From CAVWDU01 sp963753815 (GTDB taxonomy: Bacteria; Pseudomonadota; Gammaproteobacteria; Pseudomonadales; Halieaceae), in assembly GCA_963753815.1 (NCBI GenBank), contig CAVWDU010000001.1, positions 62,001 to 126,000 on the forward strand: a stretch of 64,000 bases of DNA, given 5' to 3'. The number at the start of each line of letters is the position of its first letter. Positions within the stretch are counted from its first letter, which is position 1. Shown in pieces: positions 16,308-23,893 of the stretch. Made by a program: the position numbers and the translations under genes. The notes below the pieces were generated by a model, which made no database searches, was not told the origin of the DNA, and worked only from the letters and a program-made list of their open reading frames with translations.

Positions 16308-17905
16308 CGTCGCAGGCCCGGGTCAATACCCAATTGCCGCGCACGCGCCTGCAGTCCCGGCCCCGAAACCCTGAGACCCAGCGCCGCCCGGCGCAAGTCA
16401 CCGCCACTGGCAGCCAGCGCCGACGCCAACTCCTCGGCGCCGACGTCGGTCGCCATCCGACATGCCGGTGAGTCCTCCGCACGCCGGTACACTGCCTGGC
16501 GAGACACACGCAGCCGGCGCGCTACCGCGGCAACCTCGAAGCGCTCCTCTTCCCAGACCCGCGCGAACTCGGCTTCGCCGACCGCAGCCATCGGCTGCAG
16601 TGAAACTGAACCGGAATCGCCGCCGGGAGTCGGGCCCTCGCGACGTTGGGCTAGCGCCGCGTAAACGGCCGGCGGGGGATCGAGCCGGTCGCCGCTGGCC
16701 ATTGCCACCTGGCGTGCGCGGTTCATCAACTCGCGCACGTTGCCTGGCCAGTCGTAGAGGACACAGCGATGAAAGAAGTCAGCCCATCGGGCAACGTCCA
16801 TGGGGCTGGAATCCGGGCCGAGCAACAAGTTGCCACGACCTGCCCGCTGCAATTCATCGCCCAGGAAGTGCCACAATAGCTCGCCGATGTCCTCGGCATG
16901 TTCGCGCAGCGGCTTCAGGATGATTTCAAGCGCGCCGAGACGGTGGCGAAGGGCGGCGCGAAAATCGCTGCGGTCATCGTCCACGCGCACATCAGTGGCT
17001 GAAATTACTCTCACATCCGCCTGCCTGACCGGCCCACCCACGACCTGGATCTCGCGTTGCTGCAGCGCCCGCAGCAGCTGCGGCTGCACCTCGGGCGAGA
17101 GATCGCCGACCTCATCGAGGAAAAGGGTACCGCCCTCGGCCTCATCGAAATAGCCCCGCCTGGCCCTGTCTGCTCCGGTGAAGGCACCCCGAACCGAACC
17201 GAACAGGGCCGCCGGCGCCAGTGCCTCGGGAATCGCGGCCAGGTTCACCGAAACGAGTCTGCCCGCCGCCCGGGCACTGCCCGCGTGAACGGCTTTTGCG
17301 ACGAGTTCCTTACCGGTGCCCGTTTCTCCCAGAATCAGTGCGTCGAGGTCGGAAGTGGCGACGCTGGCGATCTGCTCCCGCAGGCGAAGGCTGTAGTCGC
17401 TGCTGCCGATCATCTCACAGCGCCCGGACGGAACCCGCGGCGGTTCACGGACTTCAACAAGTCGCAACAGCAACACCACGCTGTGACCGAGCCAGATCGG
17501 GACACCGCAGCGCAACACACCGGGGTCCAGGCCCACGCCGGTCGCCAGCTCGGTGCCTGCCAGCCGACAGCGCGCGTCACCGTGCCCCCGCTGCACCCAC
17601 AAAGAACCACCTCGCCACTTGAGTGTCAGGGCAGAACGACTGACGTAGGGGTCGGCCAGCGGGCGTTCCTCTGCGGGCACGGATAAGGGTTGGGAGGAAA
17701 CCGGATGGCGAAAAAGCGGCTGCTGGCGCCCCAACAGCATCGTCTGCCCCGCCCGCCTCGGCCGCAGCACGGCGGTTTCGCCAATTCGTGCCGGGTCGGG
17801 GTGGAACACCACCGTGAGCAGCAGCTGGCTGGCACTCTCACCGCCGTCTTCCGGCAACACGACGAACGGGAGCGTCTGCTCGCCCGTGGCTTCATCCCTG
17901 GTCAC
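16304..17905 (-). CDS. FHA-domain sigma54-dependent transcriptional activator
   Basis: A 533-aa bacterial enhancer-binding protein. The N-terminal 155 residues look like an FHA phosphothreonine-binding domain (LLGR near 57-60, YVSR near 87-90). The AAA+ domain has Walker A GETGTGKE (193-200), an intact GAFTGA sigma54-contact loop (240-245) and Walker B LFLDEV (261-266). The C-terminus has a helix-turn-helix (VAAVARRLRVSRQAVYRR) and a second helical segment. An FHA domain in place of a receiver suggests activation by the adjacent Ser/Thr kinase (inference). The start is GTG at 17905 with AAGGAT upstream. Its regulon is unknown; the only sigma54-like promoter I found here is that of pilA. Confidence 0.9.
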   Translation of the reverse strand: MTRDEATGEQTLPFVVLPEDGGESASQLLLTVVFHPDPARIGETAVLRPRRAGQTMLLGRQQPLFRHPVSSQPLSVPAEERPLADPYVSRSALTLKWRGGSLWVQRGHGDARCRLAGTELATGVGLDPGVLRCGVPIWLGHSVVLLLRLVEVREPPRVPSGRCEMIGSSDYSLRLREQIASVATSDLDALILGETGTGKELVAKAVHAGSARAAGRLVSVNLAAIPEALAPAALFGSVRGAFTGADRARRGYFDEAEGGTLFLDEVGDLSPEVQPQLLRALQQREIQVVGGPVRQADVRVISATDVRVDDDRSDFRAALRHRLGALEIILKPLREHAEDIGELLWHFLGDELQRAGRGNLLLGPDSSPMDVARWADFFHRCVLYDWPGNVRELMNRARQVAMASGDRLDPPPAVYAALAQRREGPTPGGDSGSVSLQPMAAVGEAEFARVWEEERFEVAAVARRLRVSRQAVYRRAEDSPACRMATDVGAEELASALAASGGDLRRAALGLRVSGPGLQARARQLGIDPGLRR

Positions 17906-17933
17906 GCGAATCGCATCCTTGCCCGCTCCCGCG

Positions 17934-17955
17934 GTAACGCGCTAGCCTGCGTTAC
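17934..17955. promoter_or_regulatory. Inverted repeat upstream of the FHA activator gene
   Basis: GTAACGC (17934-17940) and GCGTTAC (17949-17955) are perfect 7-bp arms separated by 8 bp. The repeat lies 28 bp upstream of the GTG start at 17905 and 24 bp beyond the ampE stop. It could be an autoregulatory operator. It has no T-run, so a terminator is less likely. Confidence 0.4.
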
Positions 17956-17979
17956 AGCTGAGACTTCTATCCCCGTACG

Positions 17980-18837
17980 TCAAAGCAGTTGAAAGAGTTC
18001 GATCACCACCGCACCCACGATCCAGACGACGGCGCTGCGTTTGAGCAGGCTTTCCATCTCCATGTTCTGGGTAGCGGCCGCGGCCCCGAACTGTTCATCA
18101 TCCGCATCCGGAGGCATTGCGCCACCGAGCGCGGCATCCCCGACACGCTGCAACACAGCTCCCGCGCCGAGCCCAAAGTCGCCGAGCGCGCTCACCAGCG
18201 CATCCTTGCAGCGCACGAAATCACCAGTCACGGCGAACACTGCCGCCAGCAGCCGTGCCGGAATCCAGTCGAGGTAGTGCAGCACCCGGGTCGCCAGCGC
18301 TGGCTGCTCGCCGCGCTTGGACAGGTGCAGCAGCCGGTAGCCCAGCGCGGCGGCGGGGCCGAACAACGCGAAGTAAAACAGCACGGCGAACCAGCGCTGG
18401 AAGCCAGTGTAGTACAGCCCGCGCTGCAGCGCCCGGTGAGCCTCCTGTGCCGAAGCCGGCGCATCCGGGGCGTCGACCAGCCCCCACTCGGATTCAGCGG
18501 CGAGCCAGGCGCCTTCGAAATCAGCGCTGCGGCAATAACTGCGGTACCGGTCCATCAATGCCCGGTAATCGCCGCGGCCGAAGGCATACAACAGCACAGC
18601 GGTGGCCGCGGCGATCCACAGCAGGCCGAACAGCGATCCACGCAGCGCATCCAGCACGACGACCACGACCAGCATCGGTACCGCGATCGCCAGCGCCAGC
18701 CGCCAGGGTGGGCCCAGCGACCAGCGGCCGACGGTGGACTGCCAGCTCCGGTACCACTCGTCGCGCTGCACCGCTCCGCCCGTGCCCCAGACCTGAAGCA
18801 GCCAGAGCGCCGCGACCATCGCCAGTAAATCCATCAA
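17980..18837 (-). CDS. ampE: AmpE-like inner-membrane protein
   Basis: A 285-aa polytopic membrane protein of the AmpE/CobD-CbiB superfamily. Hydrophobic segments lie at about 2-20, 48-90, 145-170 and near the C-terminus. The family-type region LHYLDWIPARLLAAVFAVTGDF is visible around residues 195-215. AmpE is encoded next to ampD in many Gammaproteobacteria and affects beta-lactamase induction, but its biochemical role is not settled. The start overlaps the ampD stop by 4 bp, indicating coupled expression. Confidence 0.9.
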   Translation of the reverse strand: MMDLLAMVAALWLLQVWGTGGAVQRDEWYRSWQSTVGRWSLGPPWRLALAIAVPMLVVVVVLDALRGSLFGLLWIAAATAVLLYAFGRGDYRALMDRYRSYCRSADFEGAWLAAESEWGLVDAPDAPASAQEAHRALQRGLYYTGFQRWFAVLFYFALFGPAAALGYRLLHLSKRGEQPALATRVLHYLDWIPARLLAAVFAVTGDFVRCKDALVSALGDFGLGAGAVLQRVGDAALGGAMPPDADDEQFGAAAATQNMEMESLLKRSAVVWIVGAVVIELFQLL

Positions 18838-19403
18838 TCCTCTCCTGTGTGTTTCAATAATGCGCGGTATCGCGTCCAGTCAAACGCGGGGCCGGGGTCG
18901 GTCTTGCGGCCCGGCGCGATATCGCAGTGGCCGACTATACGCGTCGCGGAGAGCCCGGGGTAGTGGGCGAGCAGCGTATCGGTCACGGCGGCGAGCTCAC
19001 GGTACTGGGCATCCGAATAGGGCTCCTCGTCCACGCCCTCGAGTTCGATCCCGATGCTGAAATCGTTGCAGTTCTCGCGCCCCTGGAATGTGGACAGGCC
19101 GGCATGCCAGGCGCGGCTGCCGAGGTTCACAAACTGGCACAGTTCGCCGTTGCGACCAAGCAGCAGGTGCGAGGAGACGCGCAGTCCCCGAATGCCCTCG
19201 AAATAGGGATGCATGGCGTGATCCAGGCAGTTGCAGAAGAACAGCTCGACACTGTCACCACCGAATTCTCCCGGCGGCAGCGAGATATTGTGAATGACCA
19301 GCAGGCCGGGATCGCACTCGGGCGGCCGGGCATCGAAGTTCGGCGACAGCACCCGCCGCGCCGGCACCATCCAGCCGTCGTCGATACGGTATTCCACCCC
19401 CAC
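18834..19403 (-). CDS. ampD: 1,6-anhydro-N-acetylmuramyl-L-alanine amidase AmpD
   Basis: Cytoplasmic zinc amidase (189 aa) of peptidoglycan recycling. It removes the peptide from anhydro-muropeptides and so limits the AmpR inducer signal. Expected residues are present: His38 (VIHNIS), Glu120 (IGIELEG), His159 (VGHCDIAPGRKTDPG) with Lys167 and Asp169. The GTG at 19403 is used here, but a second GTG at 19397 is better spaced from GGGAGG and may be the true start. ampE follows with a 4-bp overlap, and nadC is divergent, as in E. coli. It links functionally to the cell-wall cluster at the right end of the window. Confidence 0.95.
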   Translation of the reverse strand: MGVEYRIDDGWMVPARRVLSPNFDARPPECDPGLLVIHNISLPPGEFGGDSVELFFCNCLDHAMHPYFEGIRGLRVSSHLLLGRNGELCQFVNLGSRAWHAGLSTFQGRENCNDFSIGIELEGVDEEPYSDAQYRELAAVTDTLLAHYPGLSATRIVGHCDIAPGRKTDPGPAFDWTRYRALLKHTGED

Positions 19404-19504
19404 ACACCTCCCTGCTAAAGACTGCTGCGCACGCCGCGCCGCGTTCCCGGGACGCGCCGGGAACTGCTACAATCGCCGCCCCAGCCGAAGAATACCTCAC
19501 CGCC

Positions 19505-20368
19505 ATGGCCGACCTGAACCCCGTCCCCACCGATCTCGAAGCCACCGTGCGCAACGCGCTGGCCGAAGATATCGGTACCGGCGACATCACCGCCGCGCTG
19601 ATCCCGGAGTCGGTACGCGCCGAGGCGACGGCCATCACCCGGGAGGATGGCGTCCTCTGTGGTGTGCCCTGGGCCACGGCGGTGTTCAGCCAGGTCGATC
19701 CGCGCATCGCACTCGACTGGCGCCACGGGGACGGCGACAGCATCGCCGCCGGCGATACCCTGTTCACGGCCAGCGGCCCCGCGCGCGGGCTGCTCACCGC
19801 CGAGCGCACGGCGCTCAACTTCCTGCAACTGCTGTCGGGAACGGCCACCCGCTGCCGCCACTATGCCGACCTGATCGCCGACACCGGTGTGCGCCTGCTC
19901 GACACCCGCAAGACTATTCCGGGGTTGAGGCTGGCGCAGAAATACGCGGTGCGCTGCGGCGGCGGCCACAATCACCGCATGGGTCTGCACGACGCCTTCC
20001 TGATCAAGGAAAACCACATCAGTGCCTGTGGTGGCATTGCCGCAGCCGTCAGCGCGGCGCGCGCCTCGGCACCGGGCAAACCGGTGGAAGTTGAGGTGGA
20101 AACCCTCGCGGAGCTCGACCAGGCACTGGGCGCGGGCGCGGATCGGATCATGCTGGACAACTTCTCCCTGGAGCAGCTGTCGCGTGCCGTTGCCGTCAAC
20201 GCGGGGCGCGCAGAACTGGAAGCCTCCGGCAACGTGACGGCGGCTACGCTGGCAGACATCGCCGCCACCGGTGTGGACTTCATCTCCAGCGGCGCGCTGA
20301 CCAAGGATTGTCAGGCGCTGGACCTCTCCATGCGTGTCACGGAGCTGGCTGCAGGGGCTCAGCGCTGA
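19505..20368 (+). CDS. nadC: Nicotinate-nucleotide pyrophosphorylase (carboxylating)
   Basis: Quinolinate phosphoribosyltransferase (287 aa) of de novo NAD synthesis, converting quinolinate and PRPP to nicotinate mononucleotide. Family motifs are EDIGTGDITA near the N-terminus, RTALNFLQLLSGTAT, the DTRKTIPGLR active-site stretch, GGGHNHRMGL, and the C-terminal TGVDFISSGALTK barrel end. It is divergent from ampD. Its 3' end overlaps the convergent rraA by 32 bp. Confidence 0.96.
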   Translation: MADLNPVPTDLEATVRNALAEDIGTGDITAALIPESVRAEATAITREDGVLCGVPWATAVFSQVDPRIALDWRHGDGDSIAAGDTLFTASGPARGLLTAERTALNFLQLLSGTATRCRHYADLIADTGVRLLDTRKTIPGLRLAQKYAVRCGGGHNHRMGLHDAFLIKENHISACGGIAAAVSAARASAPGKPVEVEVETLAELDQALGAGADRIMLDNFSLEQLSRAVAVNAGRAELEASGNVTAATLADIAATGVDFISSGALTKDCQALDLSMRVTELAAGAQR

Positions 20369-20843
20369 TGATGACCCCGTTGCGGTCGGCGTAAAGGAAA
20401 TCGCCGGGGGCGACATCCACCCCACCGATCCGGATGGGCACGTCGCGCTGCCCCACGCCCAGCCGGGTACTGCGGATCGGGCAGGTACCCAGCGCCTGCA
20501 CACCCAGGTCGATCGTATCGATTTCATCCACGTCACGCACCGCCCCGTCGATGACCACCCCTGCCCAGCCGTTGTCGGCTGCCGCTCCGGCCAGCATGTC
20601 GCCGAGCAGCGCGCAGCGCAGCGAGCCCCCACCGTCGACCACGATCACCCGACCCTCACCCGGCTGGCCCACGGTCTCCTTGACCCGCGAGTTGTCCTCG
20701 AAACACTTGATCGTCACCACCGGGCCCGAAAATGCGGCCCGCTTCCCGAAGCTGCGCAACGGCAGCGCCAGGGCGCGGACATGCGGGTTCGCGTCCGCCA
20801 GATCCGGGGTGCTGAATGCGTCCATCTCACGGGGCCCCGTCAC
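20337..20843 (-). CDS. rraA: Ribonuclease E activity regulator RraA
   Basis: A 168-aa RraA-family protein. The core motifs TIKCFEDN, RVIVVDGGGSLRCALLGD and WAGVVIDGAVRDVDEI match RraA, which binds and inhibits RNase E in E. coli. The same fold also includes some HMG/CHA aldolases, so an enzymatic role cannot be excluded. The GTG at 20843 overlaps the acyl-CoA dehydrogenase stop by 4 bp (GTGA); an in-frame ATG at 20825 is the alternative start. The last 32 bp are antisense to the end of nadC. Confidence 0.9.
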   Translation of the reverse strand: MTGPREMDAFSTPDLADANPHVRALALPLRSFGKRAAFSGPVVTIKCFEDNSRVKETVGQPGEGRVIVVDGGGSLRCALLGDMLAGAAADNGWAGVVIDGAVRDVDEIDTIDLGVQALGTCPIRSTRLGVGQRDVPIRIGGVDVAPGDFLYADRNGVIISAEPLQPAP

Positions 20844-22603
20844 AGCCAGTCGGTCGCGTAGCGACGCAGGCTGCCGCCGGCGCCAACAACGGCGCCCGCG
20901 TGGCCCTCACAGCGCGGTAGAATCTGCTCGGCGTAGTAGAGAGCGGTGGCGATCTTGGTATTGTAAAAGCGGTTATCGCTACCCTCGGCAATCCGCTGCC
21001 GGGCAACCAGCGCCGAACGCGCCAGGGCCCAGCCGCCAAACAGGTAGCCGCACTGCATCATGTAATCGAAGGATCCGCCGAGAGCACTGGTCTTGTCGGT
21101 CTGCAGCGCATCGACCAGGGTCTGGGTCGACGCCTCCATCCCGGCGAGCGCGCGGGCCAGGGCGGTACCCATGACCTCGAACTCGGGGTCGTCGACAGCC
21201 TGCAGGCGGGTAACGGTGGCGCGCACCTCCTCCAGCACCGTACGCATTGTGTCGCCGCCGTCACGCCCCAGCTTGCGATTGACGAGGTCAGCCGCCTGGA
21301 TGCCGTTGGTGCCCTCATAAATGGAGGTGATGCGGACGTCCCGCAGGTACTGGGCCGCGCCCGTTTCCTCCACGTAGCCCATACCCCCGTGAACCTGGAC
21401 ACCCTGTGACGTGACCTCCTGGCCCACCTCGGTCAGCCAGCCCTTTATCACCGGGATCATCAGGTCGAGTCGGGCCTGGTTCTCACGCCGGCTGGCCGAC
21501 GCTCCGCGGTGCGCCAGGTCCATGGTCAGCGCCTCGGTGTAGGCGAAGGCGCGCATGCCCTCAGTCAGGGACTTCATGTTCAGCAGCATGCGCTTGACGT
21601 CCGGGTGCTCGATGATCGGTACGCCGCCCTGCACCCGTTCCCGGCTGTAGGCCAGCGCCTGCTGGTAGGCGCCCTCGGCGGCACCCAGCCCCTGCAGACC
21701 GACCTTCAGGCGAGCCTCGTTCATCATGGTAAACATGCAGGCCAGGCCCTGGTTCTCCTCGCCAAGCAGGTAGCCCACGGCGCCTTCGCTGTCACCGTAG
21801 GCCATCACACAGGTGGGGCTGCCGTGTATCCCGAGCTTGTGTTCAACGGATACCGGGTAAACGTCGTTGCGTTTTCCTGGCGTACCGTCTTCATTGAGCA
21901 GGAACTTGGGAACGATAAACAGGGAGATACCGCGGCTGCCTTCCGGCGCCCCGGGGATTTTGGCCAGCACCAGGTGGATGATGTTGTCGGTCGCGTCGTG
22001 GTCACCCCAGGTGATATAGATTTTCTGGCCGTAGATCCGGAAATGATCGCCGTCCCGCTCGGCCCGCGCCTTCATCACGCCGAGGTCGGACCCGGCGCCT
22101 GACTCGGTGAGGTTCATCGTGCCCGCCCACTCGCCGGTGTTCATTTTCTCGAGGTAAGTGCGCTTCTGCTCCTCCGTACCGTGTGCCGCAATAGCCAGCG
22201 CCGCACCGCTGCTCAGGAACGGGCACAGGGCAAACGCCATGTCGGCGCCGTTCCACATCTCGTTCACCGCCGTGCCATACAGGTCGGGCAGGCCCTGACC
22301 GCCGTACTCACCGTCGGCGGAGATGCCGACCCAGCCTCCGGCGCCCAGCTGCGCCAGTGCATCGTTGTACCCGGGGGAGATGGTCACGCTGCCGTCGGCG
22401 CAGCTTGCGGGATGCTCGTCACCCACGCGCCGCAACGGCGCCAGCACGTCGCCGGCGAGCTTCGCCGCCTCATCGAGCAGGGCCGCGGAGAGCTCGGGGC
22501 CGACGCCCAGCCCTTCAAAAGCGGGCAGGTCGCCGAGCTGCTGCTCGGCATCCAGCACCTCGTCGATCACAAACTGCATGTCAGCAAGCGGTGCACGGTA
22601 CAT
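20840..22603 (-). CDS. Acyl-CoA dehydrogenase, long (DmdC-like) type
   Basis: A 587-aa flavoprotein with the three acyl-CoA dehydrogenase domains. The N-terminus MYRAPLADMQFVIDEVLD and the substrate/FAD region MNLTESGAGSDLG...YITWGDHD are typical. GGMGYVEETG...SIYEGTNGIQA marks the C-terminal FAD-binding end, and an extra C-terminal domain of about 110 residues follows. This long form is shared by DmdC (methylmercaptopropionyl-CoA dehydrogenase) and by fatty acyl-CoA dehydrogenases common in marine bacteria. The exact substrate cannot be told from sequence. The ATG at 22603 has AGGAG upstream. It is divergent from a LysR regulator and coupled to rraA. Confidence 0.88.
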   Translation of the reverse strand: MYRAPLADMQFVIDEVLDAEQQLGDLPAFEGLGVGPELSAALLDEAAKLAGDVLAPLRRVGDEHPASCADGSVTISPGYNDALAQLGAGGWVGISADGEYGGQGLPDLYGTAVNEMWNGADMAFALCPFLSSGAALAIAAHGTEEQKRTYLEKMNTGEWAGTMNLTESGAGSDLGVMKARAERDGDHFRIYGQKIYITWGDHDATDNIIHLVLAKIPGAPEGSRGISLFIVPKFLLNEDGTPGKRNDVYPVSVEHKLGIHGSPTCVMAYGDSEGAVGYLLGEENQGLACMFTMMNEARLKVGLQGLGAAEGAYQQALAYSRERVQGGVPIIEHPDVKRMLLNMKSLTEGMRAFAYTEALTMDLAHRGASASRRENQARLDLMIPVIKGWLTEVGQEVTSQGVQVHGGMGYVEETGAAQYLRDVRITSIYEGTNGIQAADLVNRKLGRDGGDTMRTVLEEVRATVTRLQAVDDPEFEVMGTALARALAGMEASTQTLVDALQTDKTSALGGSFDYMMQCGYLFGGWALARSALVARQRIAEGSDNRFYNTKIATALYYAEQILPRCEGHAGAVVGAGGSLRRYATDWL

Positions 22604-22721
22604 GGGGTACTCCTCGATAGCGTTGAATGGGCCCATTATAAAGGGCATGAGGGAGAAAGGCCCGGCCAGGCCGCGATGCGATGGGCAGCCACCCGTCGCA
22701 ACAGCACCGGTTCTACCCCGA

Positions 22722-22749
22722 TTCCCAATTTTAGTGAAGCGGGTATAAT
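22722..22749 (+). promoter_or_regulatory. Predicted promoter of the LysR-family gene
   Basis: TTCCCA (22722-22727) and a perfect TATAAT (22744-22749), separated by 16 bases, lie 55 bp upstream of the LysR start. The region between the divergent genes (22604-22804) is the AT-richest of this neighbourhood and is where a LysR protein would be expected to bind. Confidence 0.5.
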
Positions 22750-22804
22750 TTACTCAATCAATGGCTGGTATTTTCATCATTCAGTATATGAATAGGGCGA
22801 TGAC

Positions 22805-23761
22805 ATGAACCTGAACCGGGTCGACCTCAACCTGCTGGTGTACCTGGATGCCCTGCTCAGGGAGCGCAACGTCACCCAGGCGGCCCACCAGCTGAACCTG
22901 TCCCAGCCTGCGATGAGTAACGGCCTGCGGCGCCTGCGGGACCTGTTCGATGACCCGCTGCTGGTGCGCACCAGTGATGGTATGACGCCGACGGAGCGAG
23001 CCCTGGAGCTGGAGCCCGTGGTTCGCGAAGTGCTGACCACGATCGACAAGGCGGTGCAGCAGCGATCCGCGTTCGACCCGCTGGCCGCGGACCGGGTGTT
23101 CCGCATCATGGCCAGCGACTACGCGGAGTCCACGTTGTTACCCGCAGTGCTCGGCCAGTTGCGTACCCAGGCCCCCGGTATCACGCTGGACGTTATGACG
23201 CCATCGGATGTCAGCTTCCTCGACGTAGAACGCGGCAAGGTGGACATGGTGATCAATCGCTTTGACGCCATGCCCCAGTCGTTCCACCAGATTCATCTCT
23301 GGGATGACAGCTTCACCTGCCTGTTGAACCCCGACAACCCGGTGCTGGAAGATTTCAGCCTGGACAACTACCTGCAGGCGAAACACGTCTGGGTCAGTAA
23401 GACCGGCATGGGCGTGGGCGTGGGTGTGAACCCCGACGACGTGCAACGCCTCGGCTGGGTCGACACCGCCCTCGCCCGCCTGGGCAAGAAGCGACAGATC
23501 CGCGTATTCACCCGTCATTATCAGGCGGCCATGACCCTGGCGGCAGAGAGCGACCTCATCGTCACCCTGCCCACCCGCGCGGCAGAACTGAAGCGGGATG
23601 ACCCCGGGGTGGTCCTGCGCGAACCACCGCTGGCCATCCCGCCGCTGGAGTTGAAGATGGCCTGGAGTCCGTTATTGCAGCACAATCCCGCCAACCGCTG
23701 GCTGCGCAAGCTGATTACCCGGACGGCGCGGGAACTGGCGGGCATGCCGGCGCCGGACTGA
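22805..23761 (+). CDS. LysR-family transcriptional regulator
   Basis: A 318-aa LysR-type regulator. The N-terminal winged helix-turn-helix is at about residues 5-65 (VDLNLLVYLDALLRERNVTQAAHQLNLSQPAMSNGLRRLR), with the NodD/LinR-like start NLNRVDLNLL. The effector-binding domain covers about 95-305. A His/Glu-poor stretch with a short Gly-Val repeat (GMGVGVGVNPD) sits near residue 200. It is transcribed divergently from the acyl-CoA dehydrogenase gene, so that gene is the most likely target (inference from arrangement). The effector is unknown. Confidence 0.92.
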   Translation: MNLNRVDLNLLVYLDALLRERNVTQAAHQLNLSQPAMSNGLRRLRDLFDDPLLVRTSDGMTPTERALELEPVVREVLTTIDKAVQQRSAFDPLAADRVFRIMASDYAESTLLPAVLGQLRTQAPGITLDVMTPSDVSFLDVERGKVDMVINRFDAMPQSFHQIHLWDDSFTCLLNPDNPVLEDFSLDNYLQAKHVWVSKTGMGVGVGVNPDDVQRLGWVDTALARLGKKRQIRVFTRHYQAAMTLAAESDLIVTLPTRAAELKRDDPGVVLREPPLAIPPLELKMAWSPLLQHNPANRWLRKLITRTARELAGMPAPD

Positions 23762-23893
23762 CCCTCCCCATTCGCGACCGAAATGGCAATGATAAAAACG
23801 ATAAATTAGCGGAATTCTGTCCCGCCCCCTAAAATCGGAGCGAAGCAACCGGGTTGGCGCCTGATAACAGGTCCACCGCGAGGAGTCAGAAGC

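Noticed and set aside
23762..23893. Possible riboswitch in the glcB leader
   Set aside because: No known aptamer core is visible (no glycine-riboswitch-like motifs) and the leader is short.
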